A stretch of 64,000 nucleotides of DNA, taken from contig JAPPMM010000038.1 in the NCBI GenBank assembly GCA_028819075.1, positions 1 through 64,000 of the forward strand, given 5' to 3'. The notes under the pieces are model-generated. The model was given only the letters and a program-made list of their open reading frames with translations, did not search any database and had not been told where the DNA came from. Below, in pieces: positions 50,724 through 58,681 of this stretch. Numbering within the stretch: the first letter of the stretch is position 1; each line of letters begins with the position of its first letter. This DNA comes from Gammaproteobacteria bacterium (GTDB lineage: Bacteria; Gemmatimonadota; Gemmatimonadetes; Longimicrobiales; Gaopeijiaceae). The position numbers were made by a program, and so were the translations under genes.

Positions 50724-52379
50724 TCAACTGCCGCCGGAGCCTGCCGGCCGCGGCACATTCTCCCCCGGGAGAGGCGGCGTGTGGAGCGGGTCCCGCCGCG
50801 CGCGCGCGGCCTGCTCGAAGGCGTAGCCGAGGGCGAACAGCCTAGACTCGCTGAAGGCGCGGCCGAGGAAGGAAATCCCCACGGGCAGACCCCTTCGGGT
50901 GAATCCCGCCGGCACGATGAGGTCGGGCAGCCCCGCGAGACTCGCGATGTTGGTGCCCACCATGCCGCCGAAGTGGTCGACGGCGGAGCGCAGGGCCGGA
51001 GGCGTGTTCGATGGGGGGTAGACGATGGCATCCAGGTCCTGGGCGTCCAGCATTCCGTGCACGATCGCCTGGACCATCGGGAAGCCGTGCTCGCGCATCG
51101 CCACGTACTCGTAGTCGGTGAGCTCGCCGCTGGCCTCCTCCTCCCTGAAGATGTTCCAGCGGACCGGGTTGGGGCGGGATCCGTCCGGCATCAGCGCAAC
51201 GATCCTGTCCGACCGCTCCATCATCTCCCGCAGCGTCTTCGGGTACTCGGGGCCGAGGGTCGCGAGATAGTCCTCGATCTGGGAGCGGAACTCCGGGTAG
51301 CGAACCGTAAAGTACCAGTCACCCTTGACGGCCAGAAGCCACGGCGGAAAGCGCACGTCGACGACCGTCGCCCCCTGGGCGCGCATGGTCCCGAGCGCCG
51401 CTTCGATGACCCAGTTGACTCCGTCGTTCTCCCCCATGAAGTCGCGTGCGATCCCGATGCGGGCGCCCTCGAGCGCGCCCGCATCGAGGAACTGCGTGTA
51501 GTCGGTCTCGAACCGGCCTTCGCTCTTCCGCGTCGTCGGGTCGGCCGGATCGATGCCGGTCATGACCCCGAGCATCGCCGCGACATCGTACACGTGGCGG
51601 CCCATCGGGCCCGCCATGTCGAGCGTGATCGAAAGGGGAATGACGCCGTCGTGGCTCAACAGGCCGTGCGAGGGGCGAAGCGCGACGATGCCGTTGTCCG
51701 TCGCGGGTCCGCGGATGGAGCCGCCCGTGTCGGTTCCGACACCCAGCTGGGCGAACGACGCGGCGACGGCGATGCCGGCCCCGGTCGATGATCCCGATGG
51801 CGTGCGCGCGGGGTCGTGGGGGTTCTTGGGGAAGTAGTTGCCCACGGAGCTGAGGATGCCTCCCGACGCGAGTTCGCTCAGCGCGGTCTTGGCGAGGATG
51901 ATCGCCCCGGCGTCGCGCAGCTTCTTCACGATGAAGGCGTCGTCGGGCGGGATCGCGCCGGCCAGCAGCGCCGACCCGCCGGTGGTGGGCATGTCTCCCG
52001 TGTCGACGTTGTCCTTGAGCGCCACGGGGATGCCGTGCAGCAGCGACCGTGGCCCGCTCCGCCTGCGCTCCTCATCGAGCTCCCGGGCCCGCTGGAGGGC
52101 GTTCTCGTTCAGCCACAGCATGGAGTGGAGCTCGGGGCCGGCCTGGTCGTAGGCCTCGATGCGCGCCAGGCTAATCTCGATTAGCCGTTCCGCGGTCAGC
52201 TCGCCGGAATCGAACGCCGCGTTCAGGTCCTCGATGGTGGCCCACCCGATTCCGCTCGGCTGTGCGGGCGTCTGGGCCTCGGCCGGCATCGCACCAACCG
52301 TGATGAGAAGGGGCAAGAGGGCCCGTTGGTCAAGGCGTCTGTGCGCGATGCGCGCAACGGTGAGTATCATGGCGAGCAT
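50724..52379 (-). CDS. Secreted amidase (amidase signature family)
   Basis: A 551-residue hydrolase with an N-terminal signal or anchor (LLPLLITVGAMPAEA). The Ser-cisSer-Lys triad is visible: Lys in IPVALKDNVDT, the serine pair in RTPSGSSTGAG, and the oxyanion loop GTDTGGSIRGPA. Such enzymes cleave amide bonds of small molecules. Export suggests a periplasmic substrate. It follows a second, cytoplasmic-looking amidase and an MFS transporter on the same strand, so the three may act in one uptake-and-hydrolysis route. Confidence 0.9.
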   Translation of the reverse strand: MLAMILTVARIAHRRLDQRALLPLLITVGAMPAEAQTPAQPSGIGWATIEDLNAAFDSGELTAERLIEISLARIEAYDQAGPELHSMLWLNENALQRARELDEERRRSGPRSLLHGIPVALKDNVDTGDMPTTGGSALLAGAIPPDDAFIVKKLRDAGAIILAKTALSELASGGILSSVGNYFPKNPHDPARTPSGSSTGAGIAVAASFAQLGVGTDTGGSIRGPATDNGIVALRPSHGLLSHDGVIPLSITLDMAGPMGRHVYDVAAMLGVMTGIDPADPTTRKSEGRFETDYTQFLDAGALEGARIGIARDFMGENDGVNWVIEAALGTMRAQGATVVDVRFPPWLLAVKGDWYFTVRYPEFRSQIEDYLATLGPEYPKTLREMMERSDRIVALMPDGSRPNPVRWNIFREEEASGELTDYEYVAMREHGFPMVQAIVHGMLDAQDLDAIVYPPSNTPPALRSAVDHFGGMVGTNIASLAGLPDLIVPAGFTRRGLPVGISFLGRAFSESRLFALGYAFEQAARARRDPLHTPPLPGENVPRPAGSGGS

Positions 52380-52448
52380 GGTGTGAACCCTCCAGTCATG
52401 AGTATCCGCGGGCTGCTACAGGTAGGCGGCGCGCCGTCCGGCTGCAAG

Positions 52449-53894
52449 CTACGTCAGCCCCCAGGGCCCGAGATCCGGAACCGGCCGTCCCGCGCCGATC
52501 GCGCGCTCCAGCCCGGCGGCGACCGCCAGGAGTGACGAGTCCGTGCCATGGGGGGTGAGCAGTTGAAGGCCGAGTGGCATTCCGTCCGAGTCGCGGCTGG
52601 TGGGCAGAGTGATGGCTGCTGCCCCGAGAAAGTTGGCGGGGCGCAGGAAAGCGCCCAGTCCCGCGTGGCGCTCGTCTTCGGGATCGAGGGTCCGGGCGCT
52701 CTGATCCGAGCCCGGCATCAGCAGGCCGGCCACGGAGGCCATCTCCCGGGCGAAGCGCGCCCCGACCGCCTTCCTGCGCTCGAGCGCGGCGGCGTAGTCC
52801 GCGTCGCCCACGCCGGCGCCGGCCCGGATGCGCGCCCGTATGACGCTCCAAAGCGGTGCCGTCTCATCGCGGGCCAGGGCGCCGTAGCGCTGGTAGGCCT
52901 CATGGGCGAGGACGGTGGAGTTGTCTCGTCCCAGACGGTCGAAATCGAGGATCGCAGGCGGAGACCAGGTTTCCAGCGTCCAGCCGGCGCCGGCAACGCG
53001 CCCCAGCGCCCGGCGCCAGTGGTCCATCGCCTCCGGGTCCATCGGCATGGGCCACGCCTCTTCGGCCAGCACCGCCACTCGGCATGTGCCCGGAGGCATC
53101 GAAGTCGGCTGCGCGGTCAGCGTGACGGGGTCGCCCGAGTCCGGACCCGTGAGCACGGCGGTCAGGATGCGCGCATCCTCCACCGTGCGCGCGATGGGAC
53201 CCAGGACATCCAGCGTGGGACTCAGCGGCAGGCAGCCGGCCCGGCTGATGAGGCCGGAGGAAGGCTTGTACCCGACAAGGTGGTTCATGAGCGCCGGCGC
53301 GCGCACCGAGCCCCCCGTGTCCCCCCCGATGGCGATCGGCGCCAGACCCGCAGCCACAGCCACCCCCGACCCGCTCGACGACCCCCCGGGCGCGCGATCA
53401 TTCAACGCGTCCCAGGGATTGCGGGCGGTCCCGCAGGTCGGGTTCTGGCCGGAGAGCCCGAAGGCGAACTCGGTCATGGCCGTCTTCCCCAGGACCACCA
53501 TGCCGCTCGCAATCAGCCGCCGTACCACCGCGCTGGTATGGTCGCTGATGCAATCGGCACGGGCCAGTGACCCTCCGGAGAGCGGCGTCCCCTCCCACGC
53601 GAGACTGTCCTTGACCGCCACTGGAACGCCGTGGAGCGGTCCCAGCACGATTCCTGCGCCGAGAAGACGGTCGGCCGCTTCCGCCAGCGCCTCGGCCCGC
53701 TCCTGGGCCACGTGCGTGAACGCCCTCAGCCCGGAGCCGTGTTCGATCCGGTCGAGAAACAGCCGGGTGAGCGCGCGCGAGTCCGTCTCGCCTGTGCGGA
53801 TGGCATGGGCGAGCGCCGGGGCGCTGCGAAAATGCAGCGGAAGCTCCGGCTCCGGCGGTGGGGCGGACGGGGCTGGTTGCTGTGCTGCCGGCAT
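52449..53894 (-). CDS. Amidase (amidase signature family)
   Basis: A 481-residue hydrolase without a signal peptide. The triad elements are Lys in VPVAVKDSLAW, the serine pair in APGGSSSGSGVA, and GGDTGGSVRAPA. The ATG at 53894 lies 15 bases after the MFS gene; the frame stays open upstream through that gene, but those residues do not fit an amidase. The Pro-rich first 18 residues look like a linker. It resembles the next amidase only in the signature region, so these are two different subfamilies. Confidence 0.9.
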   Translation of the reverse strand: MPAAQQPAPSAPPPEPELPLHFRSAPALAHAIRTGETDSRALTRLFLDRIEHGSGLRAFTHVAQERAEALAEAADRLLGAGIVLGPLHGVPVAVKDSLAWEGTPLSGGSLARADCISDHTSAVVRRLIASGMVVLGKTAMTEFAFGLSGQNPTCGTARNPWDALNDRAPGGSSSGSGVAVAAGLAPIAIGGDTGGSVRAPALMNHLVGYKPSSGLISRAGCLPLSPTLDVLGPIARTVEDARILTAVLTGPDSGDPVTLTAQPTSMPPGTCRVAVLAEEAWPMPMDPEAMDHWRRALGRVAGAGWTLETWSPPAILDFDRLGRDNSTVLAHEAYQRYGALARDETAPLWSVIRARIRAGAGVGDADYAAALERRKAVGARFAREMASVAGLLMPGSDQSARTLDPEDERHAGLGAFLRPANFLGAAAITLPTSRDSDGMPLGLQLLTPHGTDSSLLAVAAGLERAIGAGRPVPDLGPWGLT

Positions 53895-53908
53895 GCGCGA
53901 TCGAAGCG

Positions 53909-55186
53909 TCAGTCCAGGGGCTGACCGACCTTCTCGGGCATCTGCACGAAGGTCACGAGCGAGACCACCGCGCCTGCGAGCACCACGAGAAAGAACGACT
54001 GCTCCCTGCCGATGCTCTGCAGCCAGGTCAGCAGGTACGGCGTAAGGCCGCCCAGCAGCGCCACCGTCAGGTTGTAGGGGATGCCGATGCCTACGGCGCG
54101 CACGTTGGCCGGGAACTGTTCCGACATGATCGCCGGGGCGATGGAGGAGTACATCGCATAGAGCACGAGCCCGAACAGCTCCAGCAGGAGAATCGAGGTG
54201 AAGGTCGGCCGGATCGCCGACATGAGCGGATAGAAGAGGACGAGATAGCCCAGGGCGAAGAAGATCAGCTGGGGCCTCCGCCCGATGCGGTCGGAGAGGG
54301 CCCCGAACAACGGCTGCACCAGCATGAACACGATGAGCCCCACGGTATTGGCCGCGAAGGCCACCGATGCGTCCGCGCCGACCGCGCGGATCGCATATGT
54401 GGGCAGGTACGGAACGAAGATGTAGAAGGCGAAGGTGGTCAGGGTGGCGAACCCCACGATCCGCAGCAGGGCGACCGGATGCTCGCGCAGGAGAACATGC
54501 AGCGGGCGCTTCACGACGTCCTTGCCCGATGCGGCCGGCGATGCCTCGGGCTCCGGAACCGCAGTGCGAATCCAGAGGCTGATCAGCCCGCCGACGCCGC
54601 CCAGAATGAAGGGCACGCGCCAACCCCACGTGCTCATCGCTCCGTCGGTCAGGGCCGTCGTGAGCCCCCAGCCGAGCGCCGAGGCCACCAGGATGCCGGC
54701 GGCCAGGCTGAAGAACACGAAGCTCGAGTAGAAGCCGCGGCGTCTGGCGGGCGCGATTTCGGCGAGCAGGGTGGTCGCCGAGGCGTAGAGTCCGCCCAGC
54801 GACAGTCCCTGCACCAGTCGCGCCAGGGTCAGGATGACGGGCGCGGCGATCCCCACGGCGGCGAACGTTGGAGAAAGGCCGATGACCAGCGAACCGCCCG
54901 ACATCATCAGGATGCTCAGAACGAGCGCGGCCTTGCGCCCCCGGCGATCCGCGAAAACGCCGATGATCCACCCGCCGAGCGGGCGCATGATGAAGCCCAC
55001 GGCGAATATGCCGTAGGCGGCCAGCAGGGCGGTGGTCTCGTTGCCCGGCGGGAAGAACTGGCTGCTGAAGAAGATCGCGAAGGTGGCGTAGACGGTCCAG
55101 TCGAACCACTCGAGCGCGTTGCCCACGCTCGCCGCCACGATGGCCCGGCGGCGCGAGGGGGTCGGGGCGGGAGACGAAGCAGCCAT
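53909..55186 (-). CDS. MFS transporter, metabolite:H+ symporter type
   Basis: A 425-residue transporter with twelve predicted helices. The N-terminal ASVGNALEWFDWTVYATFAIFF and FADRRGRKAALV match the MHS subfamily (proline/betaine, citrate, alpha-ketoglutarate permeases). LSDRIGRRPQLI marks the second half. The substrate is likely a small carboxylate or amino-acid derivative. It is the first of three same-strand genes with two amidases, which suggests import of an amide or release product. Confidence 0.9.
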   Translation of the reverse strand: MAASSPAPTPSRRRAIVAASVGNALEWFDWTVYATFAIFFSSQFFPPGNETTALLAAYGIFAVGFIMRPLGGWIIGVFADRRGRKAALVLSILMMSGGSLVIGLSPTFAAVGIAAPVILTLARLVQGLSLGGLYASATTLLAEIAPARRRGFYSSFVFFSLAAGILVASALGWGLTTALTDGAMSTWGWRVPFILGGVGGLISLWIRTAVPEPEASPAASGKDVVKRPLHVLLREHPVALLRIVGFATLTTFAFYIFVPYLPTYAIRAVGADASVAFAANTVGLIVFMLVQPLFGALSDRIGRRPQLIFFALGYLVLFYPLMSAIRPTFTSILLLELFGLVLYAMYSSIAPAIMSEQFPANVRAVGIGIPYNLTVALLGGLTPYLLTWLQSIGREQSFFLVVLAGAVVSLVTFVQMPEKVGQPLD

Positions 55187-55240
55187 GCGCGCGCCTGTTG
55201 GAAGGGGACTTATGACCAGACCTGGGGGTTCATGCGAGAG

Positions 55241-55276
55241 CGGGCCCGTTCGCGGATGGTTTCACGAACGGGCCCG
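55241..55276. terminator. Perfect 12-bp hairpin between the ankyrin and MFS genes
   Basis: CGGGCCCGTTCG at 55241-55252 is mirrored exactly at 55265-55276 with a 12-base loop. It lies just downstream of the ankyrin gene stop. No T run follows on the minus strand, so it is not a standard Rho-independent terminator. It may stabilise the 3' end or act as a binding site. Confidence 0.4.
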
Positions 55277-55313
55277 TCCATAATCGTTACGCGCGAACAC
55301 GCGCGCGCGAGAA

Positions 55314-57128
55314 TCAGCAGAACACGCAGAGGTGGTTGTTGATCACGCCCATGCTGTCGAGCAGGTCGATCGTGTCGTAGAAGGGCGTCAAACCATTCGC
55401 GGGACCGTTGGCCATGTCGATGGTCGTGCGTCCCGACCGCCCCACGATGAGGGGATCGGCGCCATGCTCGACGAGATAGAGGATCACGTCGTTCATGCCG
55501 CGGCCCGCCGCGCCGTGGATGGTTCCGTAGCCGAGGTGGTCGCGAAGGGTGACGTCGGCGCCCAGTTCCTCGACCAGGTATTTCAGCGCAGGCAGCCATC
55601 CGTCCGGAACGTGCCGGTGGAAGTTGCCGGCGCGCCCCGCACCCTCGCCGGAGTTCCCCGACGCCGCGTGAATCGGATAGGTCCCGGGGCCGCCCGGAGG
55701 AATGGGGGGAACACCGGACTGGTCTGCCTCCGGTTCCGGGATTTCAAGGCCGACGTAGAGATTCCCGGCCGGCGCCTTGGTCGGCATGTGGGGATCGGCC
55801 CCGTATTCCACCAGCAGCTTCATCGCGGGGACATCGAGCCCGTGCGCCGCCCGCCAGAAGGGCGTGGCTCCCCAGGTGTTGACACCGATCCCGCCGAAGT
55901 TGTACGCCAGGAACCAGTAGTCCATGGTGAGCCGGGCATTGACATCGGCTCCCGCCTCCAGCAGGGCCCTCATGGTCTCGACGTGACTCGACTCCTGCTG
56001 TTCGAAGGCCCGCTGCTGGGGATACCGGGACTTGGACGCCCAGCGGGTGTTGATGACCGCGTAGAGCGGCGTGATGCCCGACGGATAGTTGGCGGTATTG
56101 GGGTCGGCTCCGCGTTTCAGCAGCTCCAGGCCAAGGTCGTAGTGCCCGTTGATCATGGCGCTGTTGAGGGGCGTGTTCAGGTCGCCGCCACTGGGCTGGT
56201 TGATGTCCGCCCCGCCCTTCAGAAGCGCGAACGCCGCCTCCCGGTGACCCTCTCGCACCGCGTGCAGGAGAGCCGTGAGACCGCCGTGGTAGCCGGCCCT
56301 TTCCTGTGAACTCGGGGCTCTTCCGGCGGTCTGCGCGGAATCCCAGTCGATGCGCACCACCGCCGACGCTTCGACCGGCGCTACGGCTTCATGGGCGCGC
56401 GCGGCCCGCAACGCTTCCTGAGTCTGGGCCAGCGTCGGCGCCCAGGTCTCCGGATCCGGTGACCTGGCACGGTAGATCTCGAGCACGGAGTCGCGCACCG
56501 CGGCCGTGAGCCTCTCCCGGTCCGCGAGGTCCTGGAACAGGACCACCTTGCTGGTGATGCCCACGCCCGCTCCCCGGTCGATCAACGCGTCGATCGCAGG
56601 CACGCGGTTGCGGGAGGCGGCGAACATCAGCGGGGTCTGGCCCCACCTGGCCTCCCGGGCGTTGACATCGGCCCCGTGGTCGGCCAGCGCCTCCAGGGTT
56701 TCCACGTTCCCGGACAGGGCCGCGAAGTGGAGGGGGGTGGTGCCATTGGCGTTGCGCGACCCCGCGTTCGCGCCGGCTTCCAGCAGGGCGCGAACGCTGC
56801 CGCTCTGTCCCAGTTCCGCGCCGATGTGCAGCGGAGTGAGGGCGCCGATGCGGGTCGGGGCTTCGAGGTCGGCCCCCGCGTCGACGAGCAGGCGGACCAG
56901 CTCCGCGTTGCCCAGTTCGGCGGCCCAGTGAAGCGCGGTCATGCCGTCGCTCTGCGCCAGGTTGACCTCGGCGCCTTCCTCTAGGAGCGAGCGCACCGAC
57001 TCGATGTCGTCGCGCATCGCGGCATCGGCAACCGGCGACTCCGGCGGTGGCGCCGCCCACAGGAGGGCAAGCATCACCGCCGGAACCCACGCGTTCACAT
57101 GCATCCTGTCCTTCACCGGACGCCTCAC
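55314..57128 (-). CDS. Secreted ankyrin-repeat protein
   Basis: A 604-residue protein with an N-terminal signal (VNAWVPAVMLALLWAAP) and about a dozen ankyrin repeats. Clear examples are GMTALHWAAELGNAELVRLL, TPLHIGAELGQSGSVRALLE, TPLHFAALSGNVETLEALA and TPLNSAMINGHYDLGLELL. Two breaks between repeats contain inserts (~180-290 and ~460-510). The GTG at 57128 overlaps the preceding stop as GTGA. It ends in Cys-rich NNHLCVFC. The role is unknown; ankyrin genes commonly follow DUF1592/DUF1552 pairs in such genomes, and a link is inferred. Confidence 0.88.
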   Translation of the reverse strand: MRRPVKDRMHVNAWVPAVMLALLWAAPPPESPVADAAMRDDIESVRSLLEEGAEVNLAQSDGMTALHWAAELGNAELVRLLVDAGADLEAPTRIGALTPLHIGAELGQSGSVRALLEAGANAGSRNANGTTPLHFAALSGNVETLEALADHGADVNAREARWGQTPLMFAASRNRVPAIDALIDRGAGVGITSKVVLFQDLADRERLTAAVRDSVLEIYRARSPDPETWAPTLAQTQEALRAARAHEAVAPVEASAVVRIDWDSAQTAGRAPSSQERAGYHGGLTALLHAVREGHREAAFALLKGGADINQPSGGDLNTPLNSAMINGHYDLGLELLKRGADPNTANYPSGITPLYAVINTRWASKSRYPQQRAFEQQESSHVETMRALLEAGADVNARLTMDYWFLAYNFGGIGVNTWGATPFWRAAHGLDVPAMKLLVEYGADPHMPTKAPAGNLYVGLEIPEPEADQSGVPPIPPGGPGTYPIHAASGNSGEGAGRAGNFHRHVPDGWLPALKYLVEELGADVTLRDHLGYGTIHGAAGRGMNDVILYLVEHGADPLIVGRSGRTTIDMANGPANGLTPFYDTIDLLDSMGVINNHLCVFC

Positions 57129-58549
57129 CCCGACGACGCCGCGTCGGCGGCCAGCCCGCCCGAGTAGCCCAGGCTGAAGGCTCCCGTGCTGTCGCCGAAG
57201 CTGGTGAGATCCGTGTGTCCCAGCTTGTGCAGCAGGGTCAGCATGACGTTCGCCAGCGGCGTGCCCTCGGGCGCGTGCAGGTGGACGTTGCCGTCCATCT
57301 GGCCGTTTGCGCCGCCCAGGACGATGAACGGCACCCTCAGGTGGTTGTGCACGTTCGGGTCACCCATGGGCGAGCCGTAGATGATCATGCTCTTGTCGAG
57401 CAGCGTTCCGTCGACTTCCTCCACCTTGTGCAGCTTCTCCAGCAGGTACGGGAGCATGCTGACGTGGTAGTTGTTGATCACCGCGAAGTCGGCGATCGCC
57501 TCCTCGCTGTCTCCGTGGTGGGAAGCGGGGTGGAACGGGGTGTCGACGCCACTCTCCGGGAAGGTGCGCGCCGAGGAGTCGCGGGAAAGCTTGAAGGAGA
57601 ACACACGCGTCATGTCGGTCTGGAACGCCAGCACCTGCAGGTCGAACATCATCTGCATGTGTTCGCTGAAGGAGTCCGGCACCCCGGCGGGCGCCTCCGG
57701 CATGTCGCGCGGATCGCCGCTGGTGTTGCGCTCCTCGACCATCTGGATGCGCCGCTCGATCTCGCGCACGTTCTCGAGATACTGGTCCATGCGCTGACGG
57801 TCGCCGGGTCCGAGGGTCTGCTGCATCTCGGCCACCCGCTCCGCGATCCAGTCCAGGATGCTGCGGTTGGTGGAGCGCCGCGCGAGCCGCTCCTCCGCCG
57901 TCGATCCCGCCCCGAACAGCTGCTCGAAGGCGACGCGCGGGTCGCGGATCACCGGGAGGGGTTCCGTCGGAGAGGCCCAGCTCAGCGAGTCGGTGTACAC
58001 GCAGGTGTAGCCGTACGCGCAGCCCCCGGCCTGGTTGATGTTCTCGATGCACAGCTGCATCGAGGGGATCGGCGTGTCCTGACCGAAGCGGTCCGCGTAG
58101 ATCTGGTCCAGCGAAGCGCCCACGTAGACATCCGATCCCTCGGTCTGCTTGACGTGCGCCTGCGTCAGGAACGTCGCCGTAGAGCGGAAGTGGTCCCCGC
58201 CGATCTCCTCGGGGATGAAGGCTTCGGCCATCTTTACGTCGGTGTTGCTCACGATGGTGAGGTACCGGCGCCACGGCTCCAGGGTGCGCAGGGAGGTGGG
58301 CGAGAGGTCGAAGTCGCGGCCGATCGCGGAGGGGCTCCAGAAGTTCTGCTTCGCGCCCCACGTGGTGCAGCCGGCCGCCCCGTGCGACATCTCCATCGCG
58401 ATCAGGCGCGTGGCATCCATGGCCCGGACGGCCTCCCGTCCACCCAGACCCGCCGGAATCATGGCGTCGAGCATGGGCAGGGCCACGGTGGCGCCCATGC
58501 CCTTCAGGAAAATGCGGCGCGGAATGTGCTTGCCGGTGATCAGTCTCAT
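57125..58549 (-). CDS. DUF1552 family protein with Tat-like signal
   Basis: A 474-residue exported protein. The N-terminus KHIPRRIFLKGMGATVALPML looks like a twin-arginine signal (RRIFLKG). The body matches DUF1552, distant sulfatase-like folds of unknown function (THGAAGCTTWG-like start, DFDLSPTSLRTLEPWRRYL, HPASHHGDSEEAIADFAVIN, MIIYGSPMGDPNVHNHLRVP). The ATG at 58549 has AGGGAG upstream. It lies between a DUF1592 cytochrome-type protein and the ankyrin gene on the same strand, a recurring trio in these phyla. Confidence 0.88.
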   Translation of the reverse strand: MRLITGKHIPRRIFLKGMGATVALPMLDAMIPAGLGGREAVRAMDATRLIAMEMSHGAAGCTTWGAKQNFWSPSAIGRDFDLSPTSLRTLEPWRRYLTIVSNTDVKMAEAFIPEEIGGDHFRSTATFLTQAHVKQTEGSDVYVGASLDQIYADRFGQDTPIPSMQLCIENINQAGGCAYGYTCVYTDSLSWASPTEPLPVIRDPRVAFEQLFGAGSTAEERLARRSTNRSILDWIAERVAEMQQTLGPGDRQRMDQYLENVREIERRIQMVEERNTSGDPRDMPEAPAGVPDSFSEHMQMMFDLQVLAFQTDMTRVFSFKLSRDSSARTFPESGVDTPFHPASHHGDSEEAIADFAVINNYHVSMLPYLLEKLHKVEEVDGTLLDKSMIIYGSPMGDPNVHNHLRVPFIVLGGANGQMDGNVHLHAPEGTPLANVMLTLLHKLGHTDLTSFGDSTGAFSLGYSGGLAADAASSG

Positions 58550-58681
58550 CGTTTTCTCCCTCGGTCCTGCGATTCGTGCTTCGCCGGTCGGCGGCGAAGC
58601 GACTCTTTTCTCCTGTATCCGTCTCACGCAACCCGCGGCTGGACCATCCGGCGTCCGTCGCTCGCGTGTTGCGACCAGCGG

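Noticed and set aside
52449..55109. A single 886-codon amidase-fusion gene
   Set aside because: The frame is open upstream of the amidase start, but this part overlaps the MFS transporter in another frame and encodes Arg-rich sequence without domains.
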